DNA of 64,000 nt, taken from NCBI GenBank assembly GCA_963565915.1, contig OY751491.1, positions 3,968,001-4,032,000 of the forward strand, given 5' to 3'. Of this stretch, positions 33,456 to 46,563 are shown piece by piece. The translations under genes and the position numbers were made by a program. Each line of letters starts with the position of its first letter. Positions within the stretch are counted from its first letter, which is position 1. The notes under the pieces are model-generated. The model ran no database searches and was not told the origin of the DNA. It saw only the letters and a list, made by a program, of their open reading frames with translations. The stretch comes from Entoloma clypeatum. Lineage: Eukaryota; Basidiomycota; Agaricomycetes; Agaricales; Entolomataceae.

Positions 33456-36331
33456 CGTTGAGAACGTCGACGGGACTGCAACTCGCACTGAAGCAAGGGG
33501 GGCTCAGGGGTGCTCGACTGGTCGTGGTCAGCATAGTAATACTAATCATTTCTCGGCAATACCCGACTCACGTGTCACCCCCACGCTTCTTTTCGCATGG
33601 TTTATCAAAAAATTCCCAACAGGCGCTGAGCTCGAGAAAAGTTCGTCCGCAGGTAGTACGGGCGTAGCAGTGGATTCAGAGGGGTGCGATCAGGACAGTA
33701 CTCTGCGCTCCGATCTGGGGTGAACACTAGGCGCTGGTGACCTCTGTCTTCGCCTAGTAAGTAGCTGGGCGCCACTTTGATAATGAGCTACATAATTGAC
33801 ACTTTGTTCATCACATCAGTGATGCATCATTGCCCACAGGGGTGGCACACGAACCAAGTGACCCTTTAGAGTTTTTCAAACCTGGCGCAAGATCGCGCCG
33901 GACGAATGACCTCCCCATGGCCAGAAAAGAGGCGCGACACATGGGAGGCGTGCTCATGGCTCAAGGTGTTAGTTAATTCACAACTTATGTCAAAAACGCC
34001 GCAGTATGCCACGACCGTCGGCTTCGAACTGAATCTGATGTCGCATAAACCTGGTCCATTCACAAAAGGTGAGTCCCAGGTTGGTCAAAACTCACGGTCC
34101 GAAGTGTAACTATTTTTCCCGGTTTGAATCGACAGGGAGGCTTGTGGAGCCTCCAGCCAGGACATTATAGTGATGCACGGCCGAAAATGAAGGCAATAAT
34201 TGACCGAAGACATGAAACGCGACCGTAAACCTGAAGGCACGTTAGGCGTTGCAGGGGTGACAACGCACCACCTTGGCTAGAATTGAAAGGCAATCGAATT
34301 ACTCGGCCTCATTCTCTTTTGGACCCAGACGCTTTCTCCTGGCGGTGTTTGTGATCGCGGCCTGCTGGGTGACGCTTATTTCTGCCCGACGACAATGCGC
34401 AACAAGAGCTCGCTATGGCAGTGCACCTACAGTCTCAGTCGGAGAAACTTCGGCAGCTCATCGTCGCTCATTTTCCCCACAATATCTTCACCGACCATCG
34501 CGTCAATGATCGTACCCACGGGACCCTTGAACTGACCCTACGGCATCCTACCCTCAGCTTTCGAACAGCGTTGACGTGGTTCGTCGCCCCTCCTACCAAC
34601 CTGGTGAATTTCCAGATCGGGAACAGGGGATCTACGCAGATTCGACAAGTACCCAGACGGTGCTGCCTCTGGGAGGCATCACCGATCTATTCACACCCGC
34701 TCCATCGTTGGACATATAGGCAGACGTGATGGATCTCCGAATCCAGATGGCATGCACCGTTGGCGCCGCCCATTGCCTGAAGAAGGTTCATCGGCCCCCC
34801 TGAGGGTAAGCCGCATTCAAGACGGACCTGGATACATCCAAAAGCATTTACTATCTGCTCATGATGCACGAGGGGGTCTGGATCCCGTTTGACAAACTCT
34901 ACCCTAGGATTCCTTGGTAGCGCTTTCCGAAAGTGTTGAGGTACATCTATGAGAAGCGATCAAAGCACGTCATACAGGGGTACAGGTTGTATCTTCAACC
35001 TGAGGTAGCGGCTTTTAAAAGTACGTCCCCCTCCCTCTATCCTTTACAGGACGAGAATATATTGCAAGGTTGTACTCAATCGGCGCCTGCGAAAATCTGA
35101 ACAGGGCGAAAGCAGCGGCCTTGAGGCCTCGGTGTTCACATACTCTGTGCGGTTTCGAAGCAGACCCCGAACTTGGCGAGTCATCCAACATCGTTTTGGT
35201 TCTGACAGCGAGAAAATCCTCGTCCATTCTGACGAGGGCCTATCCCACAAAAAATGCAATCAGCTCCCGCTTTACTCGGGCAACCCCTCAATCTGGGCGG
35301 TCTTCCAGGTTCTACCACCTTGACTTACTCCGACTCGGAGCGTGCTCACTGACTTAACGAACAACCGTCTCGGGTGTGGGGACACTTCAGCATCTCAGAT
35401 TAGGTTTAAAATGGCGTTCGTGGAATGGAAATACGGTTTGCTTGTACTTTTCGAATGGCTCATTTTCTCCAGTCCGAAAAGCACATCGCGCTCCATTGAG
35501 TTCTCCCACTTTATCATGATGCGTTGGCACCTCATAATTTCCGCCTCGTCCTTTTGCCCGCTGAGGAGAAACTGAACAGAAGCGAACGCGCACTTGTTAG
35601 AATACGTCTTTACGGTAAGTCTTCGCTCGTGCGTGCCTCTGAGGCTAACCTTCTTCTCGTTCTTCTGACGAGCATCATCATCGTGGGGCAATCGTGGTGC
35701 CAGTGTATATTAGCCTGGCACTTTTTTTTTTTGCAACGATTAGGGAGTTACGGACGTGTATCACTCAATACTTTGACGGCATGAAGTCTCGACTGTGCAG
35801 GTTATTCACTTGGATTGATCAGGTCAACGTCGGGAGAAGGACGTTCATCTATCATTTCACCTTCGAAAGGACTTACTACTTTCCTCTGTTTCATCCGGTT
35901 TCGCACTATCATAGATATCCGAAAGGTGCAGGTTAGCGCTTGGTTGTCTTTCGCCGCTTCACGCCCGTGCGACAAGGAGGGACAGATCTACACCAGGACT
36001 GTACGAGATGAGTTCGGCAATGTTCGGAATGCAACTGTGAAGGCAAGGAAGAACAGCCCCTGCAGAACCATATGACAAACGGACAATGATATGAGGCCAA
36101 GGGAATATGAAGTCGGATATGGAGTCGGCGATACGTAAAGTATGGATTGCAGAGCAGTCAACCTGGTTTCCTATTCAGCTTAAAATAACCAACCCAGGAC
36201 AGGCCGTGGCTCCTCATCGAGTGAAAGTAAAGGTAAGATATTGATTAACACAATGACATTGAAATCAAATGCTCTTCCAGCCTGAAATAGTATAATCAAT
36301 TAGCATCCGCACAACATTCACGAGACACAAA
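33456..36331. other. Poorly coding 2.9-kb stretch; no gene recognised
   Basis: Many overlapping frames of 60-110 codons on both strands, none with a recognisable domain. The most protein-like piece is on the plus strand at 34415-34640 (SQSEKLRQLIVAHFPHNIF..., ALTWFVAPPTNLVNFQIG). It could be an exon of an unknown or decayed gene. No terminal repeats were seen that would mark it as a mobile element. Confidence 0.4.
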
Positions 36332-37635
36332 TCAGCTCTGGTCGTGTTCCAGTGAACTCTCATGCAGAGGTCCTAGGACCCCCCCACTTCTCAAATACTC
36401 CACCCCGCAATCATAAAGGAAGTGGAGCATGCCGAGAGCACTGCATCGGGGAAGCAACGACCGAGCTAGGGCTTCACTGTCAGGCGGAAGACCGAATACA
36501 TGCGCGAGGAGCTTGAAAGTCGGGCGGGCATGGGAAAAGGAAACGAGGAGTTGGTCGAGGATCACACATTGTTCATGTTCTGGTTGGGCAAATGCTCCCG
36601 TGCAGCACATGAACACAGGTGCTTCAGCTCGAGAGTTATCCATGTAGTCAGTCAAATGACGTGCGCAGAGTTCGGGCGATCGGCATTTCACTCCAAAAAA
36701 TTTGAGCGACGTGTTTACACTGGTGACTAGGGGATAGAAAGGGAAAGGATACTGTCCGCGGAGATCTGGAAATATTGTTGAACAAAGAGTACATAAAGAA
36801 TGAGAGATGACGAACCAGCGCTAAGGACAATCCTCAAATGTTGGAGGGAGTTTCCTAGCTTAAGGAGGAGCCCCGACAGTGGGGGACAGTAATCCCGCGC
36901 CACGTAAAAAACTCGAAGTGTCACCAGCCTTGGTGAATACTGTATCCTCTCCAGCCACTGAACGAGACGGAGGGCCCCATGGTTACAGAAGTCGGGACTG
37001 ATAGTAAGCGTGTGGAAGCTGGTAGCGAGCCGCAGGTGATCGACACTTTCGCCTGCGGTTTGGGCGGTTTCGAAATCAAGGTTCAAAGTCTGCAGTTCGG
37101 GGAAAGCGCAGATGTAGCGAACTGTTTCCTCGAACGTACAAAAACAATTCCTTATCTCGAGAGTAGTTACTCGCGGAAAGGCTAGGGGTAGGTTTTTGAG
37201 GGTGTTGTATCTCCATATGGACCGAGGGAACTCGTACGCTCTAACTAGAAGGAAGCTGACACCAGGGAATATAGTCGAGTTTAACATGTTTTCGAAAGGT
37301 GGTGCTTTTGGAGGTGCACGCAACAAGAAATGCATGGACCAAGGCAATATCATACGGAGGACCATGATCAGGAAGGGCTCCAACTCCCATAGTAGGGCAT
37401 CGCGTTTTCTCAATGCGAGCAGCGACAGGTCCAATACCACAACCCGAGGGTAGCCGAGGACTGTATTTGGGAAAGTGTTCGAGTTGAATCGAGTACATCT
37501 GACCTGGAAGAACAGGTGGTTGCGACAGACTGGGACCCAAGCCTTGCAAACGAGACAGCATTCCCGAAGCGCATCTCTTTCGAAGAGGAGCTGTTCTATA
37601 ATGGCGTCAAAAATTTCCTGAGGAAAGATAGGCAT
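36332..37635 (-). CDS. F-box protein
   Basis: Two exons, 37635-36816 and 36726-36332, joined by an 89-bp GT..AG intron with matching phase, 404 residues. MPIFPQEIFDAIIEQL ... RECCLVCKAWVPVCRNHLF is a clear F-box. The middle is hydrophobic and leucine-rich (PRVTTLEIRNC, PELQTLNLDF). The C-terminal exon ends ARSLLPRCSALGMLHFLYD, the usual 'L-P-R-x-x-A-x-G-x-L-x-F' end of agaric F-box proteins, which supports the splice. The open frame of exon 1 would otherwise stop at 36727. The ATG at 37635 is preferred because the upstream extension begins only with GTG. Confidence 0.82.
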
Positions 37636-37891
37636 GAAGTCGACATAATGTCTTGTAAGACCCGTTGGACCTGGATTCACGTGACGGACACCACAATATA
37701 CTCCAGGTAGACTTCCATCTGCGCGTACGGCGCGAACTTTTGGATCCTTGTATGTTGGTTATCTAAAGAGAGCGGCCGACAGAGCTCGCACTCCAGCACA
37801 GACAATCAAGGTTGTCAAGGCCCAAACCTTCCACTTTCACGACGAGTTTAGTGAACCTCCTTGTCTCGAGGTATATTTCATCATCAAGGCC

Positions 37892-39656
37892 CTATAGATC
37901 TTCCCCAGAAGCCCCCTTGCCCCGACCCCCCATGATCACGTCCAAATCCTTCGAATCCTGCTGCAAAATCTTCGTCAAATGAGCCAGCCCATTCTGCTGC
38001 TCCGACAATATCTGCGAAATCTGCGCCAAACCCTCTTCATCCACCACGGTCCACTCTCCGCCGGCTCCTCCTTGTCCTCCACCTGCAACCCCACCTCGCT
38101 CCCTCTCCGCTGCGGCGCTGACGGCGCCGATCAGGGCCCACAGCTCGTTCAGCTTGCCTCTCAACCGCCCCCTCCTCACGTCCTCCTCGATCTCCTCCAG
38201 CTGGCCTCGTAGCGCTTCTTCTTCTGGCCGGATCGAGGACGACCGCACGGAAGGGATGAGCAGGTGGAGGTGCTGGATCACTACGCAGAGCCGCTGTATC
38301 AGCTGCCTTTGTGTAACGGAGGCACGTTGGAGCCGGGGCGTGTTTTGGAGGTTGTGCAGGTCGCGCAGGGAAGAGAGGCGGGATTGGAGGTCCTATATAC
38401 GCGGATGAGTAAGGGCAAAAAGACGGAAACAGGCGTAGTCTTACTTTCAGATGCTTTTGGTGCTGCTCGGCTTGGGCGGTCTGGCCGTTGACTCGGTCGC
38501 GAAGGTCGTCGAAACCAGTGGCTATGACGGGGACGAGGCTGAGAGGGATTAGAGTAAGATGAGGTGGCTCTGGTTCACAGAGGAGAAGGCGAGGCTCACC
38601 GCCTCGAATCCGGGTTCTCCCTCACAGCTTTCTCCCAAAGATCGTCCGGCACATTCGGCGGTTTCCCGTACAGCTGTACTTGATTCGGTCCGACATAATT
38701 GTAGAATATATGCTGCGTAAAGATAAACAAATCAACACCCAAGACCGATATGATTTATAATGAACTCGCACCTTGAACCGACATTGAGGACTCGCAGGAT
38801 TCCACGTGTTATAGATAGCCTCAATCCTCTGCAACAACATCGCATGTTGAACCTGTGGGTCCGCCTGTTGTTGAGCAGGCCCAGCAGGCCCTCGTGGTGC
38901 ACCGAGCGCACTGGTTCCCAACGTGCTCATAGCCCCTCCGCCAAACAGTGGCGCGGAGCCCGCCGTAGTTGACGTGCCAAAGATGGACGGCTTTGGTTGT
39001 TGAACGGGCTGGGAGAAAAAGCCACCAGTCGCTGCGGGTTGTTGCTGCTGGGCAGGTTGGCCAAAGATGGAAGTCGTGGCGGGGGCGGTGGTAGATCCAA
39101 AGAGACCCCCTGTGCCTGGTTGTTGCTGCGTCTGCGTTGCTGAGCCAAAAAGCCCTCCCCCCGTCGTGGCCGCTGGCTGGGTCGTTGTTGATCCGAAAAG
39201 ACCCCCACCTGTCGTCGCGCTGGGCTGTGTCGCCGATCCGAAAAGGCCTCCACCTGGCGCACCCGTAGTCTGCGGGCTCGTGGCGCCAAAAAGACCCCCT
39301 GGCTTAGCCTGAGCGGTCGTTGTGGTAGAACCAAACAGCCCTCCGGCTGGCTTTTGTTGGGTGTTCATCCCAAAAAGACCTCCTCCTGTCGTACCCGCTG
39401 GCTGCTGCTGAGTCGTTGACCCGAATAGCCCTCCCCCTGCCGGCTGCTGCTGCTGCTGCTGACCCCCAAACAGACCCCCGGTTGTCGCTGCTGGCTGCTG
39501 CGTTGTTGCCCCAAACATCGACGGCGTCTGTTGTGTAGTTTGAGCTCCAAAGAGCCCTCCTCCCGCGGGCTGTTGCTGCTGCTGCTGCTGCTGAGTGTTG
39601 GTGGCTCCGAAAATACTTCCACCAGTCTGTGGTGTCGTTCCAAAAATCGAAGACAT
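37892..39656 (-). CDS. NUP57: Nucleoporin Nup57/Nup54 (GLFG repeats)
   Basis: Four exons, 39656-38772, 38712-38600, 38538-38445 and 38392-37892, phases checked, 530 residues. The first 250 residues are GLFG/FG repeats separated by Q-, T- and P-rich spacers, which form the permeability barrier of the nuclear pore. The C-terminal half matches the Nup54/57 domain. It has RIEAIYNTWNPASPQCRFKH, IFYNYVGPNQVQLYGKPPNV, then coiled-coil segments (LQSRLSSLRDLHNL and REEE-rich helices) that assemble with Nsp1 and Nup49 in the central channel. The ending LSEQQNGLAHLTKILQQDSKDL is typical. Without the C-terminal half it could be mistaken for Nup98/Nup100 because of the GLFG repeats. Confidence 0.95.
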
Positions 39657-39891
39657 GAAAGGACTATCTGAACAAGATGGTGACCACAGGAGCAATTACG
39701 GTGGACGGCACGAACCTTTTGCAATGAGATCTAGACGCGATCCAACGCGTCGAGGGTTGAGATATGGCAACCACACGTCTATTTGGCAATGCCCTGACCT
39801 CCAAACAACCTTTGTCCTCATGTCCAAACTCAAATCTAAAGAAATCCAATAGAAATCTATCGTCCGCTCCGCCGCCTTTGCTTTATTTGAA

Positions 39892-40287
39892 GTGGAGGAA
39901 CGCGGTAAAAGCGCAGGCGAGTTCAAGTGCTATTTACTGTCAGAGTCAGTCAGAGTTACTATTACTATTCGTCCTTCATTTAGTTGTCAACAACTTGGAA
40001 AAGGCCAAGAAGTAATTGCTTCGCGGAAGGTACACCTCGACAGGCTGCCATCTCTTTTATCTGACATATACTGCGAATTCAGTGGGGATTTACAATACGA
40101 TGAAAAGCATAATCCGTGGACCATCCAGAACAAGGAGACTCAGAAGTATCTCAGGACGGAAGGCGATCGCCTCTTCGTTGATACCCCAGGAACCTTCTGG
40201 GGTATCCATATGATGTCAGTTGGCACTTCCGGCTCAGAAGGGTGCCGCGCGTATCCATCTCCTGGGGAGCCTGCATTGAGCCAATGA
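39892..40287 (+). CDS. Possible beta-trefoil-like fragment, weak
   Basis: A plus-strand open frame with a trefoil-like segment near its middle: PWTIQNKETQKYL followed by FWGIHM. This resembles the W-x-I-x-N...T-x-K-Y-L strand pattern of ricin-B/I66 proteins. The N-terminal part does not look like a normal start, and no splice partner was found. It lies divergent from Nup57, so this may be a relic or chance. Confidence 0.22.
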   Translation: MEERGKSAGEFKCYLLSESVRVTITIRPSFSCQQLGKGQEVIASRKVHLDRLPSLLSDIYCEFSGDLQYDEKHNPWTIQNKETQKYLRTEGDRLFVDTPGTFWGIHMMSVGTSGSEGCRAYPSPGEPALSQ

Positions 40288-40727
40288 ATGGTTCCTGATA
40301 CGAGTATGATACTCAAAATACAACTCCACTAAACCCGATATATCATTCAATAGCCGTTTTTTCATCCTCAAACTATGAATGAAAAGCCCAATGAACGTTT
40401 CTTATACCCTCAAGAAAGTGACTTTGCCGCCATGAGAGATAATCATTGATAATAAGACATAATGACGAGTGGAACATGGGATCCTTATTTCGGAGGTCGA
40501 AGGATGAATTGATTATTTTCCAGCCCGTGCGCAGCAATAAAGTTGTGTATAGCCTACTTAGTAGGCTCGTGTACTGAGTAGTACATAAGACCGCATCATC
40601 CAAAGCATCCAACTTGGGGATACCTCCGAATTGCCTCCGAAGCGGGACAGAAATTATCCGCAGGATACTTAATAAAAGAAAAAACAATGATGATCTACTC
40701 CGGTGACCTCAATACTTGAGGATGAAG

Positions 40728-43700
40728 CTACATCGATGACGGCCCCGCCGCGTTCCCAAAATTTTGATCCCAGAACTGCGTCAAAATCGCCAAGTCATCC
40801 TCCGACATTTCCATGGGCACCGACATGTGTTGGGCCCGCCCTTCTCTGCTTCGGCCTCCTCCTTCAAATCCGCCACTATCAAACCCACCATAACCACCCG
40901 ACGCCGTCGGCGATACAACTCCCTGTCCATAGGGCTCATTACTATACGACGGCCGGTTCAAAGTGGGGGGTGGTGACTGGGAGTGGGCCTGTGACTCGCT
41001 ACCGTAGCCGTAAGCATCAAAGCTACCAGGCAGGAACGGCGCATTCGAGAGCGGTTCACCCCCGAGCATGGCGAGGAACCCAGAGGGGTCCAAAGAAGCT
41101 GCTCCCGTCGAGGGTGAGGCCAAACCCGTAGGACTCCTCCCAAAGTCTGCGCTGTTGCTGAGGAAGAACGAAGACGAAGTTGAAGCGGACGCTTCAGCGG
41201 CGTGAGATCCCGTCCGACCAAGCATCGCAGGACCGTAATCCATACTCCAGACATGGCGCTGGTTCGCATCAGACGACGTGTCCATCCTGCTCACGCTACC
41301 AGCCAGATGTGGTGACCCCAAGCCCGACATCGAAATCGATCTCATCTGGTACGGTTCCGGCTGATGCTCCCGTACCCTCCCCAACCTCGACGAAACAGAA
41401 GTGCTCGGACTCGACGGCGCCGGACTATGCTCATTCCGCGACCCCGATGCCGACGCATACCGCACATTCTCGACCGCTGCGACTGACCTCGACGTCCTCC
41501 CCCTCCGCATGAACGCCGCCTCCTCCTCCTTCCTCTTCTGCTCCCTCCTCGCCGACGGCGACCGCCGCCTCCTCCTCCCACCTCTCCCCAACCCATACAT
41601 CGCACTGTCATCAACGGACTCCGCCCCCACACCAATCCCTTGCATCCGCCCCGCACGCCGCTCCACCAGCGCCCTCACCTGCCCGCCCACCAAGCCTCGG
41701 AGAATCTCCGCGATCCGCACCGCACACCCCCAGCTCTTCCCGATCTCCATGAGATACTCCACGCACAGCTGCGCCTGCCCCAGCGCGTGCTTCAGCGTCT
41801 CCTGCGCAACGCGCAAACCCTTGACAGCTTGCACAGCTACCAGGATGTAGATCGTTCCAGCGGAAAAGGCCGTTTGGACGAGCGTGATGGGGGCGTAGCG
41901 GAGCGTGTAGAGCTCCCTCCAAGTCGTGAGGAGTGAGACGATGTTCTCGGCTCCGCGTCTGCATAGCTGTTCAAATCGAGGCGGTCCGGTTAGTTTTAAG
42001 AATCCCCCGCAACTTGACCTGGATCAAGATCGTACCTTTACGTGATCGATTTCATGATCAGAACTGTGCACGGGACGCTGACGGCGGTGATAAAACGGCC
42101 GATGGAGGAGAATGAAAAACCACCAGTAGGTACAATGCATCATGAGGCGGTGAGGTGTTGCTGATGTGCGGGACTTGATGGTGATGTCCAGATCGGCGGG
42201 GAGGCTGCTCTTCCAGGAGTTCAACTGAAGGCTATCGGGGGTATCAGTGTTACTACGTTAACTTCAAAGTCGCTATGCGACTTTGGGGAGAAGGAACGTA
42301 CTCAATATTGCTGATGAGTTCATCATTCACCTCCCTCCTCACGCTCGCGTTATTCAACCCATTCCTACACAAAGCAAAAAAAAACTCGTCAATGAACTCA
42401 AAATCGAAGGTGAACGCTAGACACTCACACAACATCCATAATCCTCCTCGCAGCCATCAACAGCTCACAGCTCTTTGCAAAAGTCTTACTCAATAAATTC
42501 GGCTGCGGCGGGATACCAGATGGCGGGTAGTGCCACAGAGCCTGGTCGAACTCAGTGTCGATGAACGGGAACGGGATGCGTGCGGTGCTTGACGATGAAA
42601 CAGCGGGTATGCAAAAGTCACGTCCGACGTAGAGCGACCAGCAGACGTCCTTTTCGGCGTTGTCAGCAAATGCTAGACTCCAATTAGTCAGGGAGGAGAT
42701 ACCTGAGTGAAGATGGTCCAATGTGCCCAGTTGCGATCGAACATGTCGTGTTCGCTGATGAGTCCAGATTGAACCCACGCTGAGCAGTCAATGCTGAGGC
42801 CCACTAGTTGCGTGACATCGCCTCAGCATCCATAACCTATCGAAAGAGATGATACAGACGACTCACGCGCTTGAGATATCCTCGCACTCATCCCTAATCT
42901 GGAATTGAGTACGACGTCTTTGAACACAGAACGGGAAATGATAACCCACCAAAGTACAGATACCCCAACGTCTGCTCCCCAATCCCCGAATGATAGCTCC
43001 CGAGCATCGAAAGCGCATGCACCACACTGATATTCGGCATTTGACACTCCCTCTCCACATACCCCTTCGCCTCCCTTGCGAACGCCTGGCGTGTTTTCAG
43101 GTCTCTGACACGGGGGTCGTCCGAGAACGCCGTCCCGACGGCGATAAGGGCATTGTGCAACATGGGGGAGTAGTGTGTCGTCTTGGGCGCGGAGGAGGAG
43201 GAGGTGGATGTGGAGGAGATGGAGGAGAGGGGCGTGGAAACGGCGCGGTGCATGTCTTGGAGGAAGAGGTCGGGGACGATACGGAGGCACCAGGAGGTGA
43301 AGAATTTGAAGACGAGGTCAAGAATTCTGTGAGCAAGCGTTTGTCAACTGGGACAGGGAGTTGACTTCTAACAGAGCCGTACTTGTCGTGTTCTTGTCGG
43401 TCAAGAGGGACAGAAGCGGGCAGGTATCGCGACCAGTCAAAGTCGGGGTTGTATGAGGGCCGGTTCTGGGCGTCTTCGTCGATGAGGAGAACATATGTCG
43501 GTGCTGCAGGGCCGAAACGAGTAGTGCTCGGCGCGATGGGAGTGGGTGAAACGAGTGCGATGGGCGACGCTTCTGGTGCGAAGCGGAAGGGGGAAGCATT
43601 GCCGTGAAAGAGTAGGTTGCCTTCTTCGAGCTAAGAACAGTACAATATGAGTACACAACACCCAAAAAAAAATATCGAGAAACGCACCTTGAGATTCCTG

Positions 43701-44297
43701 GTCGGTACACAGAGCTCCTGGGTGAACGCCTCGTCCTCCTCGTTCAAGCCCTCCTCTCCCTCCATCCCAATCCTGCCATCGCCAGCCTCAGCATCCTCCA
43801 AGAACTCATCCGCCAAGATCATCCCCTCCGCGTCCTTCGGCCTGAACTGGCGATACGACATCTGTCCGCCGTTCGCAGCGAACCCTCCGTGCTCGCGTTT
43901 GCACTTGTCAAGCTCAGACTCGAGGAAGTTGGCATACTCTTCAAGAGCATCGGCGCGTTTTCGCATGGCTTCAAAGTGGGCTTCCGTGCGGGGCTTGCGC
44001 CCGCGTTCCTTGCCCCATGAGCACTGGATACGATGAACACGATTTGAGTATTTTGGTACGTGGCCAAATCGGTTGGACCACCGTACCTCGGAATCTCGAC
44101 CTGAAGAGGCGCATGGTCCGCAGACCGGTTTGATCTCGTCACATTTGGTCTTCCTTGGGGTAATCGATCAGATCAGCAACCCATGCCTGGATGGTATAGA
44201 CGGATTATAAGCCCTACTTTCCCCTGCACACAGTGCACGCCTGCGTAGCATAAGTCCCTCGTCCTCTCACCGTGCCCGTAGTGCTCCTTCTTGCCAT
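40728..44297 (-). CDS. Zn2Cys6 transcription factor, NirA/NIT4-like
   Basis: About eleven exons on the minus strand; exon 1 is 44297-44218. The spliced N-terminus gives a complete zinc cluster, CTVCRGKKTKCDEIKPVC then GPCASSGRDSEC (C-x2-C-x6-C-x6-C-x2-C-x8-C). The linker and dimerisation coiled coil follow (KPRTEAHFEAMRKRADAL, EYANFLESELDKCK). The middle region is a Fungal_trans domain: KFFTSWCLRIVPDLFLQDMH, ALGLSIDCSAWVQSGLIS, CWSLYVGRDFCIP, and CTYWWFFILLHRPFYHR. The C-terminal 350 residues are Ser/Gly/Pro-rich and disordered, with a short acidic-aromatic end (DDLAILTQFWDQNF) likely to be an activation segment. The 'S-G-R-D-x-E-C-x-W-G ... P-R-T-E-A-H-F-E-A' linker is the one seen in agaric proteins annotated as nitrogen-assimilation regulators. 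Specificity is inferred, not shown. Confidence 0.88.
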
Positions 44298-45279
44298 GCG
44301 TCCCGCCTTCATTCAAGGAGGGTATCAATCAATCAAACGTTGTGGCTCCTGTCTATGAGACAGGATGGCTATTTTGACCTTGTCGGGATTCCCCAACTCT
44401 AAGGTCTAATCGCGTGCCTCGAGGTGATGCCAATGCTTTTGCAAATCGTACGTACAGTACAACAGCTGCAGGGAGAGTGGAAAAGTGGGAGAAGCTGCAT
44501 CCATGATGGCTCCCTTTAAGTACGACGAGTGTTGGTTTATGTTTTTTTTTCTGCACAGCGTTGTGGGGGGGTTGTTCAGGGTCGATTGGGAGAAGGCTGC
44601 GTCTCGGTACCAGAGACGCTGTCAAAAGGAAAATATCACAGAATATCAATTCATCCTTCCGGGGATTGCCCGAAGCAGAGTGCTAGGGGGCAGTACATGA
44701 CAGAAATGATCGTAGAGAAATCTAGTCCCATCCGAAGAAATGATCGCCGTCTGATACATAAAAAACGAATGATGATACGTTTGAGGCTAGAGGTCGGCAA
44801 TTTGGCACCCCATTGTATAGCGGCATCTTGATATAAGTGCGACTACTAGGTGCCGTTGAGACTTGGCAAGATCAAGGTTTTGGGAGACCTTGAACCAATG
44901 ATTTTTGAGACTCTGAGAGGAGCGTTCTCTACACAGGATCAAGCACTGATCAGGGGCATAGGAAGAGGCAGCATCTTCGAAGATCGTGAAAGATCTTTGT
45001 CGTTCGCGGCGGAGACCAACGTGCCTTCCGAGGGACAGGTATGTGGGGTGCGGGGCCTCATGGTATAACCAGTGCACAACCCCGCCGAAAAAACCGGCCG
45101 CTTCTGGCCTCACAACATAATACCTGGCACAATCAGTCATGCGAAGCTAAAAACACATACAAGCGTCAAACGGATCGATCTTGCCCAGACAGGTGGTTGG
45201 GCTGCGGTCTGCGGTGGCGTGGACTTCGGGCCCGGTTGTGTCGGGGGAGGGGGAACATCGAGTTGTCTGGGCGATATGA
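44298..45279. other. No gene recognised
   Basis: Only short unmatched frames. Presumably contains the promoter of the Zn2Cys6 gene, which starts at 44297 on the minus strand. Confidence 0.4.
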
Positions 45280-45815
45280 AAAGGGTTAGGATGCGTGAGG
45301 TCAATGTTTCGAATGTCAAAAAATGGAGAAGTGAAAAGAAACATGAGGACACATGTCGAATAATGGCTGTGTAGCCGCTCTTGCTCTCCTCCTTCCTGTG
45401 ACTTGAAGGGGAGGGATCATCGATCAAATCTTGTCGCTCTCGCTTTTCGGGTGTGGGATAGATGCCGAGTTAAAATGGTTAGGCATGATGCGTGAAGTCA
45501 ATGTTTCGAAGATTGAAAAGTGAAAAGAAACATGAGAACACATATCAAATCATGGTTGTGCTCTTCTCCATCCTGTGACTTGAAGGGGAGGGATCATCGA
45601 TCAAATCTCGTCGCTCTCGCCATTCGGGTATGGGATGGATCCCGAGCGAAAAGTGTTTGGCATGATGCGTGAAGTCATTGTTTCGACGATAGAAAAACAT
45701 GAGAACACATGCCAAGTCATGGCTGTGGCCAATCTTGCTCTTCTCCTTCCTGTGACATGAACGAGAGGGACCATAGATCAGATCTGGTAGTTCTCGCCTT
45801 TTCGGTGGATGTCCA
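45280..45815. repeat. Imperfect tandem repeat, about 177-197 bp unit, roughly three copies
   Basis: The segment beginning ATGCGTGA(A/G)GTCA occurs at 45291, 45488 and 45665. Each copy continues with TTTCGA, GAAACATGAG-type sequence, CACAT and a block TGTGACTTGAAGGGGAGGGA-TCATCGATCA (clear at about 45398 and 45575, degenerate near 45750). Copies differ by point changes and small indels. No coding potential. Confidence 0.85.
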
Positions 45816-46102
45816 CATAACAGAGGAGGCTGCATCCTGTTCTAGACTCTGGAGACAGTGTAAAAAAAGAGAACATGTCCGCCCCCAGCTGACAAGGCGG
45901 CGTCTATAGACTCTAAGACGCTGGTAGCAAGTACCTGATATAGCAGGCCCCCGGTGCAACGACTGGGTTGTCGCACAGCCGTGCTGTGCTCGACTTTGAC
46001 AAGCCCATCAGCCACTCTCCCCCTGTAAGTACGCACAAAGGTAACATCATACGACCTAGCCCAGCCAGCACCATCAGCGCCAACAAAAAAAAAAAAAAAG
46101 CC

Positions 46103-46563
46103 CTAGCCACACACCTTCGGTGCCAAGCTAATGATCTTGCCCCACCCCTTCATCCTCAAATCCGCGCTCACGATCCCTCCAATTCTGCTCCCCAGCATCT
46201 CCCGCTTATTGTTGAGCAACACAGCGGCATTGTCGTCGAATCGGATGATGCGGCCGTCGGGTCTGCGCACGGCTTTTCGCGTCCGGACGATGACGGCGCG
46301 GCGGACGTCGCCTCGGCGGACTTTAACAGCGGTGACGGAGGCCTGGGTGGCTGCTGAGACGGGGCGGGCGCGTTTGACGACGCAGACGATCTCGTCACCG
46401 ACGGAGCCCCAGCCGTTGTTGACTTTTTGTTTGAGGACGTTGACGCATTCGACGAGGAGCGCGCCTGAGTTGTCTATGACCTGGACGAGAGTGGGGTTAG
46501 TAGTCGGTGACGAGGATGATGAGCAGGGGTTATTACGTTGAGGGTACTCTTCAGCCCAATCAT
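46103..46563 (-). CDS. MRPL38: Mitochondrial large-subunit ribosomal protein uL14m
   Basis: Two exons, 46563-46537 (27 nt) and 46480-46103, intron in phase 0, 134 residues. [25 protein letters not shown] is the bacterial/mitochondrial uL14 start. [58 protein letters not shown] and a C-terminal [19 protein letters not shown] complete it. It is the bacterial-type version rather than cytosolic uL14, hence mitochondrial. The internal K-x-V-R-R-x-D segment contacts the rRNA. There is no long presequence, as is usual for this protein. Confidence 0.93.

Noticed and set aside
34100..34180. tRNA-like or terminator hairpin (GAGGCT...AGCCTC)
   Set aside because: A 6-bp stem only; no A or B box in the right spacing.
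38772..39656. Nup98/Nup100 from GLFG repeats
   Set aside because: The spliced C-terminus is the Nup54/57 domain with coiled coils, not the Nup98 autoproteolytic domain.
41342..41964. Arg/Gly-rich protein frames on the minus strand
   Set aside because: They are alternate frames of the GC-rich Zn2Cys6 C-terminal exon.
45280..45815. CRISPR-like array
   Set aside because: The units are long, imperfect and tandem without spacers, and the organism is a fungus.
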